The position numbers and the translations under genes are program-made. A stretch of DNA of 64,000 bases. Origin: Streptococcus parasanguinis CC87K (lineage in GTDB: Bacteria > Bacillota > Bacilli > Lactobacillales > Streptococcaceae). Within the stretch, counting starts at the first letter, position 1, and each line of letters opens with the position of its first letter. The notes beneath the pieces were generated by a model. It did not search any database, was not told where the DNA came from, and was given only the letters and a program-made list of their open reading frames with translations. Where the stretch lies: NCBI RefSeq assembly GCF_000507765.1, contig NZ_KI669404.1:62001-126000 (forward strand). The letters are read 5' to 3'. Shown piece after piece: positions 16,588-25,095 of this stretch.

Positions 16588-16604
16588 TATTTAACTTCTG
16601 TAAA
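16588..16604. other. Left attachment site (rpmG-like core)
   Basis: TATTTAACTTCTGTAAA matches the 3' end of rpmG at 29358-29374 with one mismatch. It lies just beyond the integrase gene's 3' end, as expected for one end of an element integrated in rpmG. The sequence to its left (16495-16525) resembles the element's right end, see 29207-29320. Confidence 0.75.
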
Positions 16605-16673
16605 GGTTGTTAATGGTATTTTAGCACTCTTTAAACGCCGTCATATCAACGTTTTTAGATTGTTCTTTAGAAA

Positions 16674-16694
16674 ATGTAGTCATAAATGTAGTCA
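16674..16694. repeat. Candidate integrase arm sites, left end
   Basis: Two direct copies of ATGTAGTCA, 12 bp apart start to start (16674 and 16686). The same doublet with the same 12-bp period occurs at the right end (29241 and 29253). Such paired short repeats at both ends fit arm-type binding sites. Confidence 0.6.
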
Positions 16695-16699
16695 TTTTG

Positions 16700-17965
16700 C
16701 TATGCTGTCAATTTTGCAATTTCTTTGAGATAGATTTCAACTGCTTCTGCCTTCTTTTTCGGTGCCAATTCAGCATAGGTATCCATTGTCGTTTTAATCG
16801 ACTTATGGCCCATTCTTATCTGGAGCTCTTTCCAGTTTGCACCAGCATTCAGCATTAAAGAAGCATGTGTATGGCGGAAAAGGTGAAAACCATAGTTTGG
16901 TAGTCTTAACTCGGTCAAACGCTTTTTAAGCGTTGCACGTTCATTTCTGTCACACATATAGTTCCCGTAAATTGTAGGGAAAATTAAGTCTACAGTTGGT
17001 AAATCGTGACTCACAAAATAATCACTCATCTCAGCATGAAAAGCTTTCAAGTCATCTAAGACTTGTCTTGGGACTGCAACTCTTCTGTTACCAGCATCCG
17101 TTTTTGCACTGTTCTTACAAACAATCTCGCCCTTAATCCCAAGTTTCTTATTTCCAGCTTTCCACATTAGCGTTTTATTGACGATAATTTCATTAGCATC
17201 AAAATCTAAATCATTGATCGTCAAAGCTAGAAGCTCGTTGATTCGAAGTGCAGAAGCTAAAAGTGTGTCGCAGATAACTTTGAATCTTCGATTAGCTCGT
17301 GTATCAGGAAGAGTATCAAGATAGTTCAGCCAAGTAGTCAAGTCCTCTCCATGTAATACCATGATTCTCTCCTTTACCACCTTTGGTTTTGGAGGGATTT
17401 TTACTGTCCGAGCTGGATTATGAGAAAGTTCGAAATTTGTAATCCCATAATCGAAAATATCACTAAGCTTATAGATAACTGCACCGAAATCTTTGGCGTG
17501 TCCCTTTTTGGATTTTTTAACACCCGATTCAACAGACTTTTTAGATTGTTGAGCTAATTTATTAACCCAAATTTGAATATCTGCAGATTTTATTTCTTCA
17601 GGCTTATATTCTCCAAACTTAGGGATTAGATAGGTATCAAGATAGCTTCGAACTCGATTGATCGTATTCTGAGAAGTCACCCAAGTTACAAAACTGACAA
17701 ACCAGGCTTCTGCTAACTCCTCGAAGTTATTAATCAACAAGGTCTCTTTTAGAGTTGATCCCTTTGCTTCAAAATCAATTCGAGCTTGAATGATTTTCCT
17801 ATCAAGACTTTTTAGAGTTTTAGCAGTTATAGATGATGTAACTTTTTTACCAGTCTTAACATCTACACCAATATACACACCACGTTGCGTATAGCTAATA
17901 GTTCCATTATTCTTGATAGTTTTAATGACTTTTCGATTGTTGTGAATGATAGTTTCTTTCTGCAT
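16700..17965 (-). CDS. int: Tyrosine recombinase/integrase of the mobile element
   Basis: The 421-residue protein has an N-terminal arm-binding part (VYIGVDVKTGKKVTSSITAK), a SAM-like core-binding domain (about residues 70-170) and a C-terminal catalytic domain. The catalytic set is visible: Arg in LLASALRINELLAL, HLFRHTHASLM, and the nucleophile Tyr in TTMDTYAEL. It lies about 95 bp from the left att site. Its size and sequence are typical of Tn916-like and IME integrases. It should integrate and excise the element at the rpmG 3' end. Confidence 0.95.
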   Translation of the reverse strand: MQKETIIHNNRKVIKTIKNNGTISYTQRGVYIGVDVKTGKKVTSSITAKTLKSLDRKIIQARIDFEAKGSTLKETLLINNFEELAEAWFVSFVTWVTSQNTINRVRSYLDTYLIPKFGEYKPEEIKSADIQIWVNKLAQQSKKSVESGVKKSKKGHAKDFGAVIYKLSDIFDYGITNFELSHNPARTVKIPPKPKVVKERIMVLHGEDLTTWLNYLDTLPDTRANRRFKVICDTLLASALRINELLALTINDLDFDANEIIVNKTLMWKAGNKKLGIKGEIVCKNSAKTDAGNRRVAVPRQVLDDLKAFHAEMSDYFVSHDLPTVDLIFPTIYGNYMCDRNERATLKKRLTELRLPNYGFHLFRHTHASLMLNAGANWKELQIRMGHKSIKTTMDTYAELAPKKKAEAVEIYLKEIAKLTA

Positions 17966-18055
17966 AGTAGCCTTTCACGTTCGGATATATAAAAGGCTAA
18001 AATAACAACCTCACACTATTCTATGTGATATTGTTATTTTAACACATTTTAAATA

Positions 18056-18316
18056 TTATGGAGTCAAATAATCTATTACATCCTGCATCTTATAATAGAC
18101 TGTTCGAGTTCCTTCAATGGGTGGTTCAAGACGCTTAAGTCCCGTTTTTTCCCAAGATTTTAGAGTGTTAGGAGATATCTGTAAAATCGTTAAGAGTTCT
18201 TTCTGAGTTACAATCTTTAAATTTTGATATCTTTCCAATTGTTTCTGAGAAATGGATACCAAGCATATCAGAAGCTGTTCAATATGATCGAGTTTTGTAC
18301 TTTCAATATTTGTCAT
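18056..18316 (-). CDS. Excisionase-like HTH protein
   Basis: The 86-residue protein contains a MerR/HTH_17-type helix-turn-helix: TQKELLTILQISPNTLKSWEKTGLKRL, followed by the strand RTVYYKMQDVIDYL. Small proteins of this kind next to an integrase are usually recombination directionality factors or replication-linked regulators. Its start overlaps the end of rep by 14 bp, so it is in the rep operon, and int follows 90 bp downstream. Confidence 0.75.
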   Translation of the reverse strand: MTNIESTKLDHIEQLLICLVSISQKQLERYQNLKIVTQKELLTILQISPNTLKSWEKTGLKRLEPPIEGTRTVYYKMQDVIDYLTP

Positions 18317-18920
18317 TTGTATTTTCCTTTCTTGATTTATCGTGTCTCCTTGAATCTAAATATTTAGCAAAGAAGTAAGTTTTATCCATAATTAAACCTA
18401 GCAACTGTTTATTTTCTTTTCTAGCGTATATTACTAGTGCATTAAATTCTGTAAAATTATATTCTTCAATGACATCGATTACCATTGAAAGAAATTCGTC
18501 ATTGTTATTACTAATAAGAAATTTATCTAGTTCAAAACCGCAACCGGATTCAATATCATTGATATCATATAAAGTTTTTTCAGGATTTTGAGCATGAGTG
18601 AAATAATCGTACATCCCTTTCGGAGACATGACTGGTTCCACATGGGCAGGGGTATTAAGATTCTTGGTCAGTAAATCAGAAACTTGAGTGTAACTTTTAA
18701 GCGAATCAAAATATAGTGCACCATGTCGGTGAGCTTTTTTGAATTCTCCAGTTTCTTTATTTACATCTTTATCATGCCAAGGGCTAAGAACAAAAGGAAC
18801 ATGCATCTCTTCTAGAATCTCAAGATAGTTTTCAGGGGCACTTTCTTGATATAACAAGAAAGTCCATTTATTTGACCGTATGTTTTTTGCCAAGTTAACA
18901 ACCTCCTTTTTTATTCTCAT
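18303..18920 (-). CDS. rep: Rolling-circle replication initiator, Rep_2 (pMV158 RepB) family
   Basis: The 205-residue protein follows the RepB layout: KWTFLLYQESAPENYLEILE, LSPWHDKD (metal-binding His), the HUH motif HRHGALYF, and the catalytic Tyr region MYDYFTHAQNPEK. HUH proteins of this kind nick one strand at an origin. In streptococcal mobilizable elements Rep_2 proteins are thought to serve both for replication after excision and as relaxases. A hairpin with a pMV158-like nick sequence lies 70-95 bp upstream (18992-19015), supporting the call. Confidence 0.9.
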   Translation of the reverse strand: MRIKKEVVNLAKNIRSNKWTFLLYQESAPENYLEILEEMHVPFVLSPWHDKDVNKETGEFKKAHRHGALYFDSLKSYTQVSDLLTKNLNTPAHVEPVMSPKGMYDYFTHAQNPEKTLYDINDIESGCGFELDKFLISNNNDEFLSMVIDVIEEYNFTEFNALVIYARKENKQLLGLIMDKTYFFAKYLDSRRHDKSRKENTNDKY

Positions 18921-18991
18921 TAATTAGGAGAATTTTTGACCATTTTTGGTAATGATTTAAAAAATAATTTGATTAATGATTGTCTATCTAT

Positions 18992-19015
18992 TGGGGGCTG
19001 TCGTAGTGGGCCCCA
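18992..19015 (-). other. Predicted nick site/replication origin for Rep
   Basis: GGGGC (18994-18998) can pair with GCCCC (19010-19014), leaving an 11-nt loop. On the minus strand the loop reads CCACTACGACA. The pMV158 RepB nick site is TACTACG/AC, so CACTACG/AC differs in one base and is placed in the loop of a hairpin as in pMV158. The predicted nick is between 19002 and 19001 on the minus strand. Confidence 0.75.
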
Positions 19016-19040
19016 TTAGATATCTTGATTAAAAATAACA

Positions 19041-19088
19041 AAAGGCAGTGCTCTTGGCTATCATTATATGAGCCAAGCACTGCCTTTT
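19041..19088 (-). terminator. Terminator after the 19090 gene
   Basis: A long imperfect stem with GGCAGTGCTCTTGGCT on one side and AGCCAAGCACTGCC on the other, flanked by A/T runs, can work on either strand. It separates the transfer genes from the rep operon. Confidence 0.8.
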
Positions 19089-19089
19089 G

Positions 19090-19707
19090 TTATACTTTTG
19101 TTGCCTTAAACCAGTATTTATCCCCTTCCCTAGTAGGAGATGAGAAAATATAACGTGGGTTATAATTAGAAATCTCTTCCTTAATTTGTCCGGTCATTTC
19201 TCGTAGAATTTTTTGTGCTTGTTGAGTCTTTGGATATTGCATAACGACACTTACAGTTGTATTCCTAACGTCAATCGTACATTTAGAGATCGAACTGTTA
19301 AAATTTTGTATGACAGGATCTAACTGAGTTTTTGTTATGTTATTGTCCCTATCATTGACTGTTTCAGTTTTTTCGTACTGTTTTAAAAAATGTCGAAATC
19401 TATTTGTTTGAAAAATTGATTTAAAATAATTAAAGACAGAATCACTTCTAAATCTTTGAAATAACTCGATAGTAATAAGAAAAACAATTACAGTTATTAA
19501 AATAATCGATGTTACTTTACTCATGTATTCGATAATTCCCAATTTTTCTTGAATAAGAGAGAATGTATTTTTAAGTTGCGGAATATTTAATTTTTCAAAT
19601 AATTGTCTAAGTTGTTTTAATGCTAGATTTAAAATTATGCTCATAAATATGAAATAGATTAACCCAGTGTTAATATTGTATGTTTTTTGAAAAAAACTCT
19701 TCCTCAT
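19090..19707 (-). CDS. Membrane protein of the mobile element, function unknown
   Basis: I do not recognise this 205-residue protein. It has two hydrophobic segments likely to cross the membrane (about residues 14-34 and 64-84), then a charged cytoplasmic or surface domain that ends NYNPRYIFSSPTREGDKYWFKATKV. It follows the FtsK-like gene by 2 bp in the same operon, so it may assist DNA transfer, for example by anchoring the ATPase. Confidence 0.75.
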   Translation of the reverse strand: MRKSFFQKTYNINTGLIYFIFMSIILNLALKQLRQLFEKLNIPQLKNTFSLIQEKLGIIEYMSKVTSIILITVIVFLITIELFQRFRSDSVFNYFKSIFQTNRFRHFLKQYEKTETVNDRDNNITKTQLDPVIQNFNSSISKCTIDVRNTTVSVVMQYPKTQQAQKILREMTGQIKEEISNYNPRYIFSSPTREGDKYWFKATKV

Positions 19708-19709
19708 TG

Positions 19710-20786
19710 TTATAAAACACCTTCCTTTGTAAAATAAGTGGGACAGAGTAATGGAAGCACCTGATATGGATGATCGCTATCAATAATTTGTATTAGTCCA
19801 GTACCTTTGCCAATAGGAATAACAATTCCTTCGGGATCTAAATCTGGAAATAGGAACTGCGTTGTTTTCTTGTTGATATTGCCTATCTGAATTAAAACAT
19901 TTAATTGCTCTCGAACAGAAACCGGTATAGAAGTATGGTCAAAACGTTGTCCTACCATACAAAGATGTACATTTGACGATCTCGAGAGCAAAGCGATTTC
20001 TGAAATTAGTGAAAAAAATGAATCCCTTATAGTTTTATTGACTCCTTCAGATAATGCAAGCATTTCATCTATTACAACTGTAAAATGCCTAAATTTATGG
20101 TCTGGATTATCATAGAGGATTTCTTGTCTTTGGTGGATAAGATTTAAGCAAGAACTAAGATGTTCATTGATTTCTGAAACAAAATCTGATTTAGAACGAT
20201 TTCGTTGAGGATGGAGAACAGGAAATCCATTTTCGCGGGCCCAACGACTGGGAGTATCAAACTTTGGATCTACAATAATCAAGTCAGAAAAATTTTTGAG
20301 CAAAGTCAAAAAATAGGTCAGAGCATAAGATTTACCAGATCCGCTGTTCCCAGCGATAGCCATAGAAGTTACTTTATTGTAGTCAATAGAAAGATTTTTC
20401 ATGATTGGGATTAGATTTCCTTTTTGATTTTCTGAAAATTCTTCTAAATCGGGTATTACAATGCGTTCAGAAATACCAAGTTTCCATGGAAAGAAGAGCC
20501 CGCGCTGAACATGAATATCGTCGGTGTCAAGAGCAATGAAAAATGCTGAATTTTGCTTGAGTAGGGTATATCTTGGGTATAAAGATGCGTTAGCAATTAG
20601 AAAGATTTTCTGATAGAGCTCGTCATCAATTATATAACTGGCGGGAAGGCGTGGTATAAAAATAAAGCCTTCCGCAGTGATTTTAATATCGAAACTGTTT
20701 GTATAACTAGTTTCTCCCTGTATCGAGGATCCTAGTCCCATGTTTAGACTTTGCAACAAATATTGTTCAAGTGCTTTTTTATCCAT
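19710..20786 (-). CDS. FtsK/SpoIIIE-like ATPase, TcpA-type coupling protein
   Basis: The 358-residue protein has a P-loop GNSGSGKS at residues 146-153, DPKFDTPSRW shortly after, a Walker B segment HFTVVIDEMLAL near residue 225, and the SRSSNVHLCMVGQRFD motif typical of FtsK-HerA translocases. No transmembrane segment is obvious, unlike full-length FtsK. In Rep-type integrative mobilizable elements such ATPases deliver the nicked DNA to a conjugation channel supplied by another element. It overlaps the upstream 104-residue gene by 1 bp. Confidence 0.88.
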   Translation of the reverse strand: MDKKALEQYLLQSLNMGLGSSIQGETSYTNSFDIKITAEGFIFIPRLPASYIIDDELYQKIFLIANASLYPRYTLLKQNSAFFIALDTDDIHVQRGLFFPWKLGISERIVIPDLEEFSENQKGNLIPIMKNLSIDYNKVTSMAIAGNSGSGKSYALTYFLTLLKNFSDLIIVDPKFDTPSRWARENGFPVLHPQRNRSKSDFVSEINEHLSSCLNLIHQRQEILYDNPDHKFRHFTVVIDEMLALSEGVNKTIRDSFFSLISEIALLSRSSNVHLCMVGQRFDHTSIPVSVREQLNVLIQIGNINKKTTQFLFPDLDPEGIVIPIGKGTGLIQIIDSDHPYQVLPLLCPTYFTKEGVL

Positions 20787-21100
20787 TATTTAACCTCTTT
20801 AACATCATTTGCGCGGAAATAAACGTTATAACCAACTTCACATGCTTCAAGATTATCGAAATCAACCATCGCCAAATAAGAAGGCAGAGGCACTTCTGAT
20901 TCAAATTTCACCTGAAAAGGTGGTAGTCCCTTCTGTGAAAACCACGCTTTATAAGCAATGACCTCTCCAGTTGGTTGATTGTTCTCAAATTTGACTTGTG
21001 ATTCTAATTCATCACTAAGACAGTAAATAGCTTGCTTAGTATTGATGTAGTGTTTTGCGGTGTTAATTGAATATCCCGCTGTACGATTATGTGTTTTCAT
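20786..21100 (-). CDS. Small conserved mobile-element protein, possibly YdcP/DUF961-like
   Basis: The 104-residue protein has no recognised motif. Its C-terminal half (FQVKFESEVPLPSYLAMVDF and YNVYFRANDVKEVK) vaguely resembles the end of Tn916/ICEBs1 YdcP-like (DUF961) proteins, which stand at the head of transfer operons, as this gene does. The similarity is weak. It is the first gene of the operon 20786-FtsK-19090, with GAAAGGAAA before the start. Confidence 0.6.
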   Translation of the reverse strand: MKTHNRTAGYSINTAKHYINTKQAIYCLSDELESQVKFENNQPTGEVIAYKAWFSQKGLPPFQVKFESEVPLPSYLAMVDFDNLEACEVGYNVYFRANDVKEVK

Positions 21101-21205
21101 AATATTTTCCTTTCTTTGTTAGTGTAGAGTTGATCTGATATGCTCGGTTTAAGTCGGAGCTAGACTTTCTGACGCTATATAATTTCACCTCCTATCTTTA
21201 AGGAG

Positions 21206-21240
21206 AAAAAAAGCAGGGAATTGGTAATCCCTGCTAAAAA
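21206..21240 (-). terminator. Terminator of the surface-protein gene
   Basis: On the minus strand GCAGGGA and TCCCTGC flank a short loop and are followed by seven T. It isolates the LPXTG gene from the transfer operon. Confidence 0.9.
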
Positions 21241-21298
21241 AGATTGAAAAAAATGTCTAAAATGGACCTTTTCTTCAATCTGATTTTATTAGTTTTAA

Positions 21299-23848
21299 TT
21301 AATTTTCTTTTCTTTTAGTTATTAACCCAAAACCAAAAGTGCCGATTAATAATGCACCAATCATACTGAACACACTATCAAATTGTCCAGTTGAAGGCAA
21401 TTGTCGTTCTGAGTTTTGATTTGTTTTTTCAAAATTATTTTCGGAATTGTATGGAACAATTTGTGGTGAAACAACAGCACCATATTTATACCGATTTTTT
21501 GATTGTACAAAGCCGATTACTTTTCCAGTTTGAGAAACGACTGGAATGTTTTGGATACCTTGCTTAGCTAATTCGTCACGTTTACGTTCCAATTCAGCTT
21601 GTTTCTTAGCTTCTTCTTGCTTATCGAATTGTGCTTTAATCACTTCGTAAGCTTTTTTAGCCTCATCACGTTTAACAATTAATTCATTCAATTTAATTTG
21701 TTCAGCTTCAAGGTTCTTTTGTGCTTCTACAAGTGCATTTTGCGCTTTTGCAAGTGCTTTTTCTGCTTCTGCCAATTTAGCAGGAGCATTTTCTAAAGTT
21801 TGAACTTTAGTTTGAGCTACTACAAGTGCTTTTTCTGCCTGTTTCAATTCTGCTTTAGCAGTTTCAAGGCTTTCTTTAGCAGTTACAAGTTCCGCTTCAA
21901 TTTGTGTCAATTTAGCTTGTTCAGCGTTTAGAATTGCTTGTTTGGCATTTAAGACTTCTTGTTTTGTTGACAATACAGCTTTTGCTTGTGCCAATTTAGC
22001 TTGTTTTGCTTGAATATCAGCATTAAGTTCAGCTACAGCTTTTTGAGCCTTTTCATTGTCAGCAGTAGATTTTACCAAGTTTTCTTGTGCTTTGTCAAGA
22101 GTTGATTGTGCTTCTGGTGTTTGTACTTTTACAACTTCTTTTTCAGCCAAGACTTTTTTAGCTACTGAAAGTGCGGTATCTGCTTGTTTTTTGCTGTTTT
22201 GGGCATTAACAAGATCAGTTTGGGCATTGTTGTAAGTTGTTGTAGCATTTTCCAATGCAGTTTTAGCGTTGTTATAACGTGCTTCAATAACTTCTTTTGT
22301 ATCAGGATTGACGATAGCTGTTGTGTCGAATGATGAACCCTCACGGATAAGACGTTCTGCAACAGTAATCAAATGAACTCCTGTCACATTTTTTCGTGAA
22401 GATAGTGCAATCCCCATAAATTGTTTATCTTCTGTTGAAGTTACGCCTGAAACCGAACCTGCGTGTTCCCACTCTTGACCGTTGTAAAGGAAACTTACAA
22501 AGGCTTCAAACACTAACTGTTTAGCACGGTTCATAGTCATTGTAGAACGACTACCGTATTCTGTATACATATTTTCATAGAATTGCCCTTTAAACAGTCC
22601 GTTCTTACCTGCAAGATCTTCAATACCTGCCTCGTCATGACCTTCTGAAACAACTTTATCCCAATCCCAATTATCAGCTACATAGCGGTCAGCTACTTCA
22701 TCAGCAAACTTCATAGCTCCTTTTGAGATAACTACTTTATTGGTTCCAAAGGCTTCACGAATTTGGTTCAAGAGATCATTTGCAAAGAAAGTCAATTCCG
22801 CTTTTTGTTCATCTGTCAATGAACCAAGCGTCAGTGTAATTCCATTATCATTAGAATTTGAATTAAACTTATTCAAGGAAGCCATTTCGCTGTTCATAGC
22901 TTTAAGTTGTTGTTCAGCTTCTGAACGTTTCTTATTGCCTTCTTCGCTCAGATCTTCATAGTTTTTATAGGCTTTTAGAGCTTCAATGTACTTAGCAGGT
23001 ACTACAATAGTGTTTGTTGCTTTAAAGTCTGCTTCCGCTTTAGAAAACTCAACTTTCTTGTCTGCCAAAGTATTTTTTGCTTGTTCAGCAACTTTTGAAG
23101 CGTCCGCCAAAGTTTCGTCTGCTTTATTAGCTGTAGTTTCTTTAACTGCAAGATCTTTTTTAGCTTCTGTAATAGCTTTAGAACGTGCTTCGTCAGCTTT
23201 TTTAGCTTCATCAAGTTTTGTTTGAGCTTTAGCAACTACTTCTTTGTCTGCATTTACTTTAGCTTGTGTTTGTTCTGCTTTAGAAATGACTTCTTTAGCA
23301 CCTGTTCCGTCAAGAATTGATTGTGCTTTGTTCACGTCTGCTTTAGCAGTTTCAACTTCTTTTTGAGCGCTGTTTACTTCTTTTTGAGCTGTGGCAACTT
23401 TATCGTTCTGGTTTGTAACTTTTGTTGTTGCTTCGTTTACATTAGCTTGTTTTTCTGCTACTTTAGTCTCATTTGCTTTGATTTCAGCTTTAACAGCTTC
23501 AACTTTTTCTTTTGCAGACTGAATATTTTCTGGAGTTGCTTCATTAGCATTGGCAGTCGCTATATCCAGATTAGCTTTGGCTTCTTTCTCAGCATTTGAT
23601 GTTTTTTCGACATTTCTAGTAGCTTCATTTACAACCGTTTGTTGGGCATCTACATCCCTTTGTGCTTGATTAGCATATGTTTCGGTAGTTGTGACCTCTG
23701 CTTGTGTTACTTCACTTGTTTTTGAAGCAACGGTTGTTGCTTTTGTTTCTGAGGGTGTAACAACTTCATCAGCATTAGCTGTAACAGCAGTAAAACCTGT
23801 TAACGCCATTCCAGTTGCAATAGCAATTGTGACATTTCTCTTTTTCAT
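21299..23848 (-). CDS. LPXTG surface protein with SEC10/PgrA-like surface-exclusion domain
   Basis: The 849-residue protein has a signal peptide (residues 1-26, ending TANADE). A long Ala/Lys/Glu-rich coiled coil follows, then a globular region at about 320-510 (ELTFFANDLLNQIREAFGTNKVVISKG to GVTSTEDKQFMGIALSS). A second coiled coil (about 530-770) precedes the sorting signal LPSTG, a hydrophobic segment and the basic tail KRKEN. This layout and the globular part match the SEC10/PgrA surface-exclusion family, which reduces entry of related conjugative DNA into a cell that already has it. In this small element it could give exclusion or adhesion; which one is inference. Confidence 0.88.
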   Translation of the reverse strand: MKKRNVTIAIATGMALTGFTAVTANADEVVTPSETKATTVASKTSEVTQAEVTTTETYANQAQRDVDAQQTVVNEATRNVEKTSNAEKEAKANLDIATANANEATPENIQSAKEKVEAVKAEIKANETKVAEKQANVNEATTKVTNQNDKVATAQKEVNSAQKEVETAKADVNKAQSILDGTGAKEVISKAEQTQAKVNADKEVVAKAQTKLDEAKKADEARSKAITEAKKDLAVKETTANKADETLADASKVAEQAKNTLADKKVEFSKAEADFKATNTIVVPAKYIEALKAYKNYEDLSEEGNKKRSEAEQQLKAMNSEMASLNKFNSNSNDNGITLTLGSLTDEQKAELTFFANDLLNQIREAFGTNKVVISKGAMKFADEVADRYVADNWDWDKVVSEGHDEAGIEDLAGKNGLFKGQFYENMYTEYGSRSTMTMNRAKQLVFEAFVSFLYNGQEWEHAGSVSGVTSTEDKQFMGIALSSRKNVTGVHLITVAERLIREGSSFDTTAIVNPDTKEVIEARYNNAKTALENATTTYNNAQTDLVNAQNSKKQADTALSVAKKVLAEKEVVKVQTPEAQSTLDKAQENLVKSTADNEKAQKAVAELNADIQAKQAKLAQAKAVLSTKQEVLNAKQAILNAEQAKLTQIEAELVTAKESLETAKAELKQAEKALVVAQTKVQTLENAPAKLAEAEKALAKAQNALVEAQKNLEAEQIKLNELIVKRDEAKKAYEVIKAQFDKQEEAKKQAELERKRDELAKQGIQNIPVVSQTGKVIGFVQSKNRYKYGAVVSPQIVPYNSENNFEKTNQNSERQLPSTGQFDSVFSMIGALLIGTFGFGLITKRKEN

Positions 23849-23920
23849 TTGTTTTCCTATCTACTAAAAGTAATTTGTGTAAGAAACCTAAAATTAATTG
23901 GTTCTAAACAATTCGTAACA

Positions 23921-23935
23921 GTGATATTATATCAC
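23921..23935. promoter_or_regulatory. Perfect palindrome between the surface-protein gene and the XRE gene
   Basis: GTGATAT-T-ATATCAC is a perfect 7-1-7 palindrome in the divergent intergenic region. It is a natural candidate operator for the XRE protein encoded at 24032. Confidence 0.55.
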
Positions 23936-24031
23936 TAACTGTAACTATTGTAAATGTTTATTAAAACAAAGATACAATTGTTTATATAAAAATGGGTCCA
24001 TAATTTATACAATATATAAAAGGAGTTTTTT

Positions 24032-24343
24032 ATGATAATTGGTAAATTGGTTAGAGAATATAGATTAAAAAAGAATTTGACCCAACAAGAATTGGCGGAA
24101 TTAAGCGATTTAAGTTTACCTTTTATCAATTTAGTAGAAAATAACAGAAGAAATCTATCAGTAGATACACTGCTTAGGATTTTACAAGCGATGGAAATTG
24201 AACCAAGTGATTTTTTTAAACCTCTTTCTTATTCTTCAAATCAAGACCTCCAACTTCTTATTGAGAAACTTCAAGTGAAAGAAGATAGTAGTGAATACAT
24301 AAAAGTATTCTTGAACATTTTAAGGTTGAGTGAAGATAGATAA
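24032..24343 (+). CDS. XRE-family repressor
   Basis: The 103-residue protein has an N-terminal HTH_3 domain (LVREYRLKKNLTQQELAELSDLSLPFINLVENNRRNLSVDTLLRILQAM) and a short C-terminal helix. The start has AAAGGAG. It is the only plus-strand gene in this half of the element and is divergent from the LPXTG gene, with a palindrome between them. Similar proteins regulate transfer genes of ICEs and IMEs. Confidence 0.88.
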   Translation: MIIGKLVREYRLKKNLTQQELAELSDLSLPFINLVENNRRNLSVDTLLRILQAMEIEPSDFFKPLSYSSNQDLQLLIEKLQVKEDSSEYIKVFLNILRLSEDR

Positions 24344-24372
24344 GCATTTTAGTTTAATCGGAATTTCTGTCA

Positions 24373-24409
24373 TAAATTAAAAAGAGGCAAGTGCCTCTTT
24401 TTAATTTAT
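24373..24409. terminator. Bidirectional terminator
   Basis: An almost perfect palindrome of 18-bp arms, ATAAATTAAAAAGAGGCA with its complement, AG in the loop. It serves the XRE gene on the plus strand and can end the minus-strand transcript of 24446. Confidence 0.9.
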
Positions 24410-24445
24410 GATATATAGAAGTTGCGACTGATATTGTTTAATGAA

Positions 24446-24745
24446 TTAATCATTATAATCTACACCGTCGATGATTCCTTGAATGAATCGAATGAATTTA
24501 ATTACATATTTTCCAATGAAACCATAAGCGATGCCACCTATCCACAGGGCAAATGAACAAAATACACATAACATTGTGAATTGGAACCAAAACCATGTAG
24601 TTCGCCATGTAAACAAGAACATGAGAAAACCGATTATTACTCCACTTCCAAAGATACCAACTAACTGTTGTGAGGTTACAAAAGCAAAAAACCAATAGAT
24701 TGGCAAAGTGCTATAGTACCAAGCTTTTGATAATAACTCTCTCAA
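24446..24745 (-). CDS. Small membrane protein, TTG start
   Basis: The 99-residue protein has three hydrophobic segments (about residues 10-25, 27-45 and 50-75) and an acidic C-terminus. I do not recognise it. The start is a TTG (24745-24743) 1 bp after the stop of the 47-residue gene, with GGAG (24757-24754) 8 bp upstream, so the two are translationally coupled. Confidence 0.6.
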   Translation of the reverse strand: MRELLSKAWYYSTLPIYWFFAFVTSQQLVGIFGSGVIIGFLMFLFTWRTTWFWFQFTMLCVFCSFALWIGGIAYGFIGKYVIKFIRFIQGIIDGVDYND

Positions 24746-24746
24746 T

Positions 24747-24890
24747 TTATTTACTCCAATCTTTTTTGATTGGTTTATTAGCTTTAATTGTATTATGAGA
24801 TCTCTTTATATAATTATCGCCGGATTGTTTGACCCTAGCTGTAAAAAGACCTGCTATTACACCGTTAATGAATTTGTTTAATGACATCAT
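24747..24890 (-). CDS. Small basic protein (47 aa)
   Basis: The reading frame starts ATGATG at 24890 behind TTGGGGGA. It encodes a short hydrophobic N-terminus (MSLNKFINGVIAGLF) and a basic tail (KANKPIKKDWSK). It is directly coupled to the membrane-protein gene at 24446. A direct repeat lies 90-145 bp upstream. The function is unknown; a peptide with a partner membrane protein could be a toxin/immunity or regulator pair, but nothing in the sequence proves it. Confidence 0.5.
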   Translation of the reverse strand: MMSLNKFINGVIAGLFTARVKQSGDNYIKRSHNTIKANKPIKKDWSK

Positions 24891-24980
24891 GTCCCCCAAT
24901 GTAACAATTTTATATTAGTGGTGTTAGTAAGTGACTTTTTGATGATATTCTATTCAAGAAAATCATGTATGACTTCTAAC

Positions 24981-25035
24981 TATAATCAGCATATTATCAC
25001 AATTTGTAAATATAATCAACATATTATATACAATT
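24981..25035. repeat. Direct repeat upstream of the small-gene operon
   Basis: TATAATCAGCATATTATCAC at 24981-25000 and TATAATCAACATATTATATA at 25011-25030 are near-identical, 30 bp apart, and each is followed by CAATT or AATT. The spacing of three helical turns fits a cooperative regulator site in front of the 24890 gene. Confidence 0.6.
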
Positions 25036-25095
25036 ATTAAACAAAATGGGTGTGTTTTGGCGGTTTTATTGAGACTAAATACATTTTTTTATGTA

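Noticed and set aside
24981..25035. CRISPR-like direct repeats
   Set aside because: Only two AT-rich copies with a 10-bp gap and no cas genes in the window; they fit operator repeats instead.
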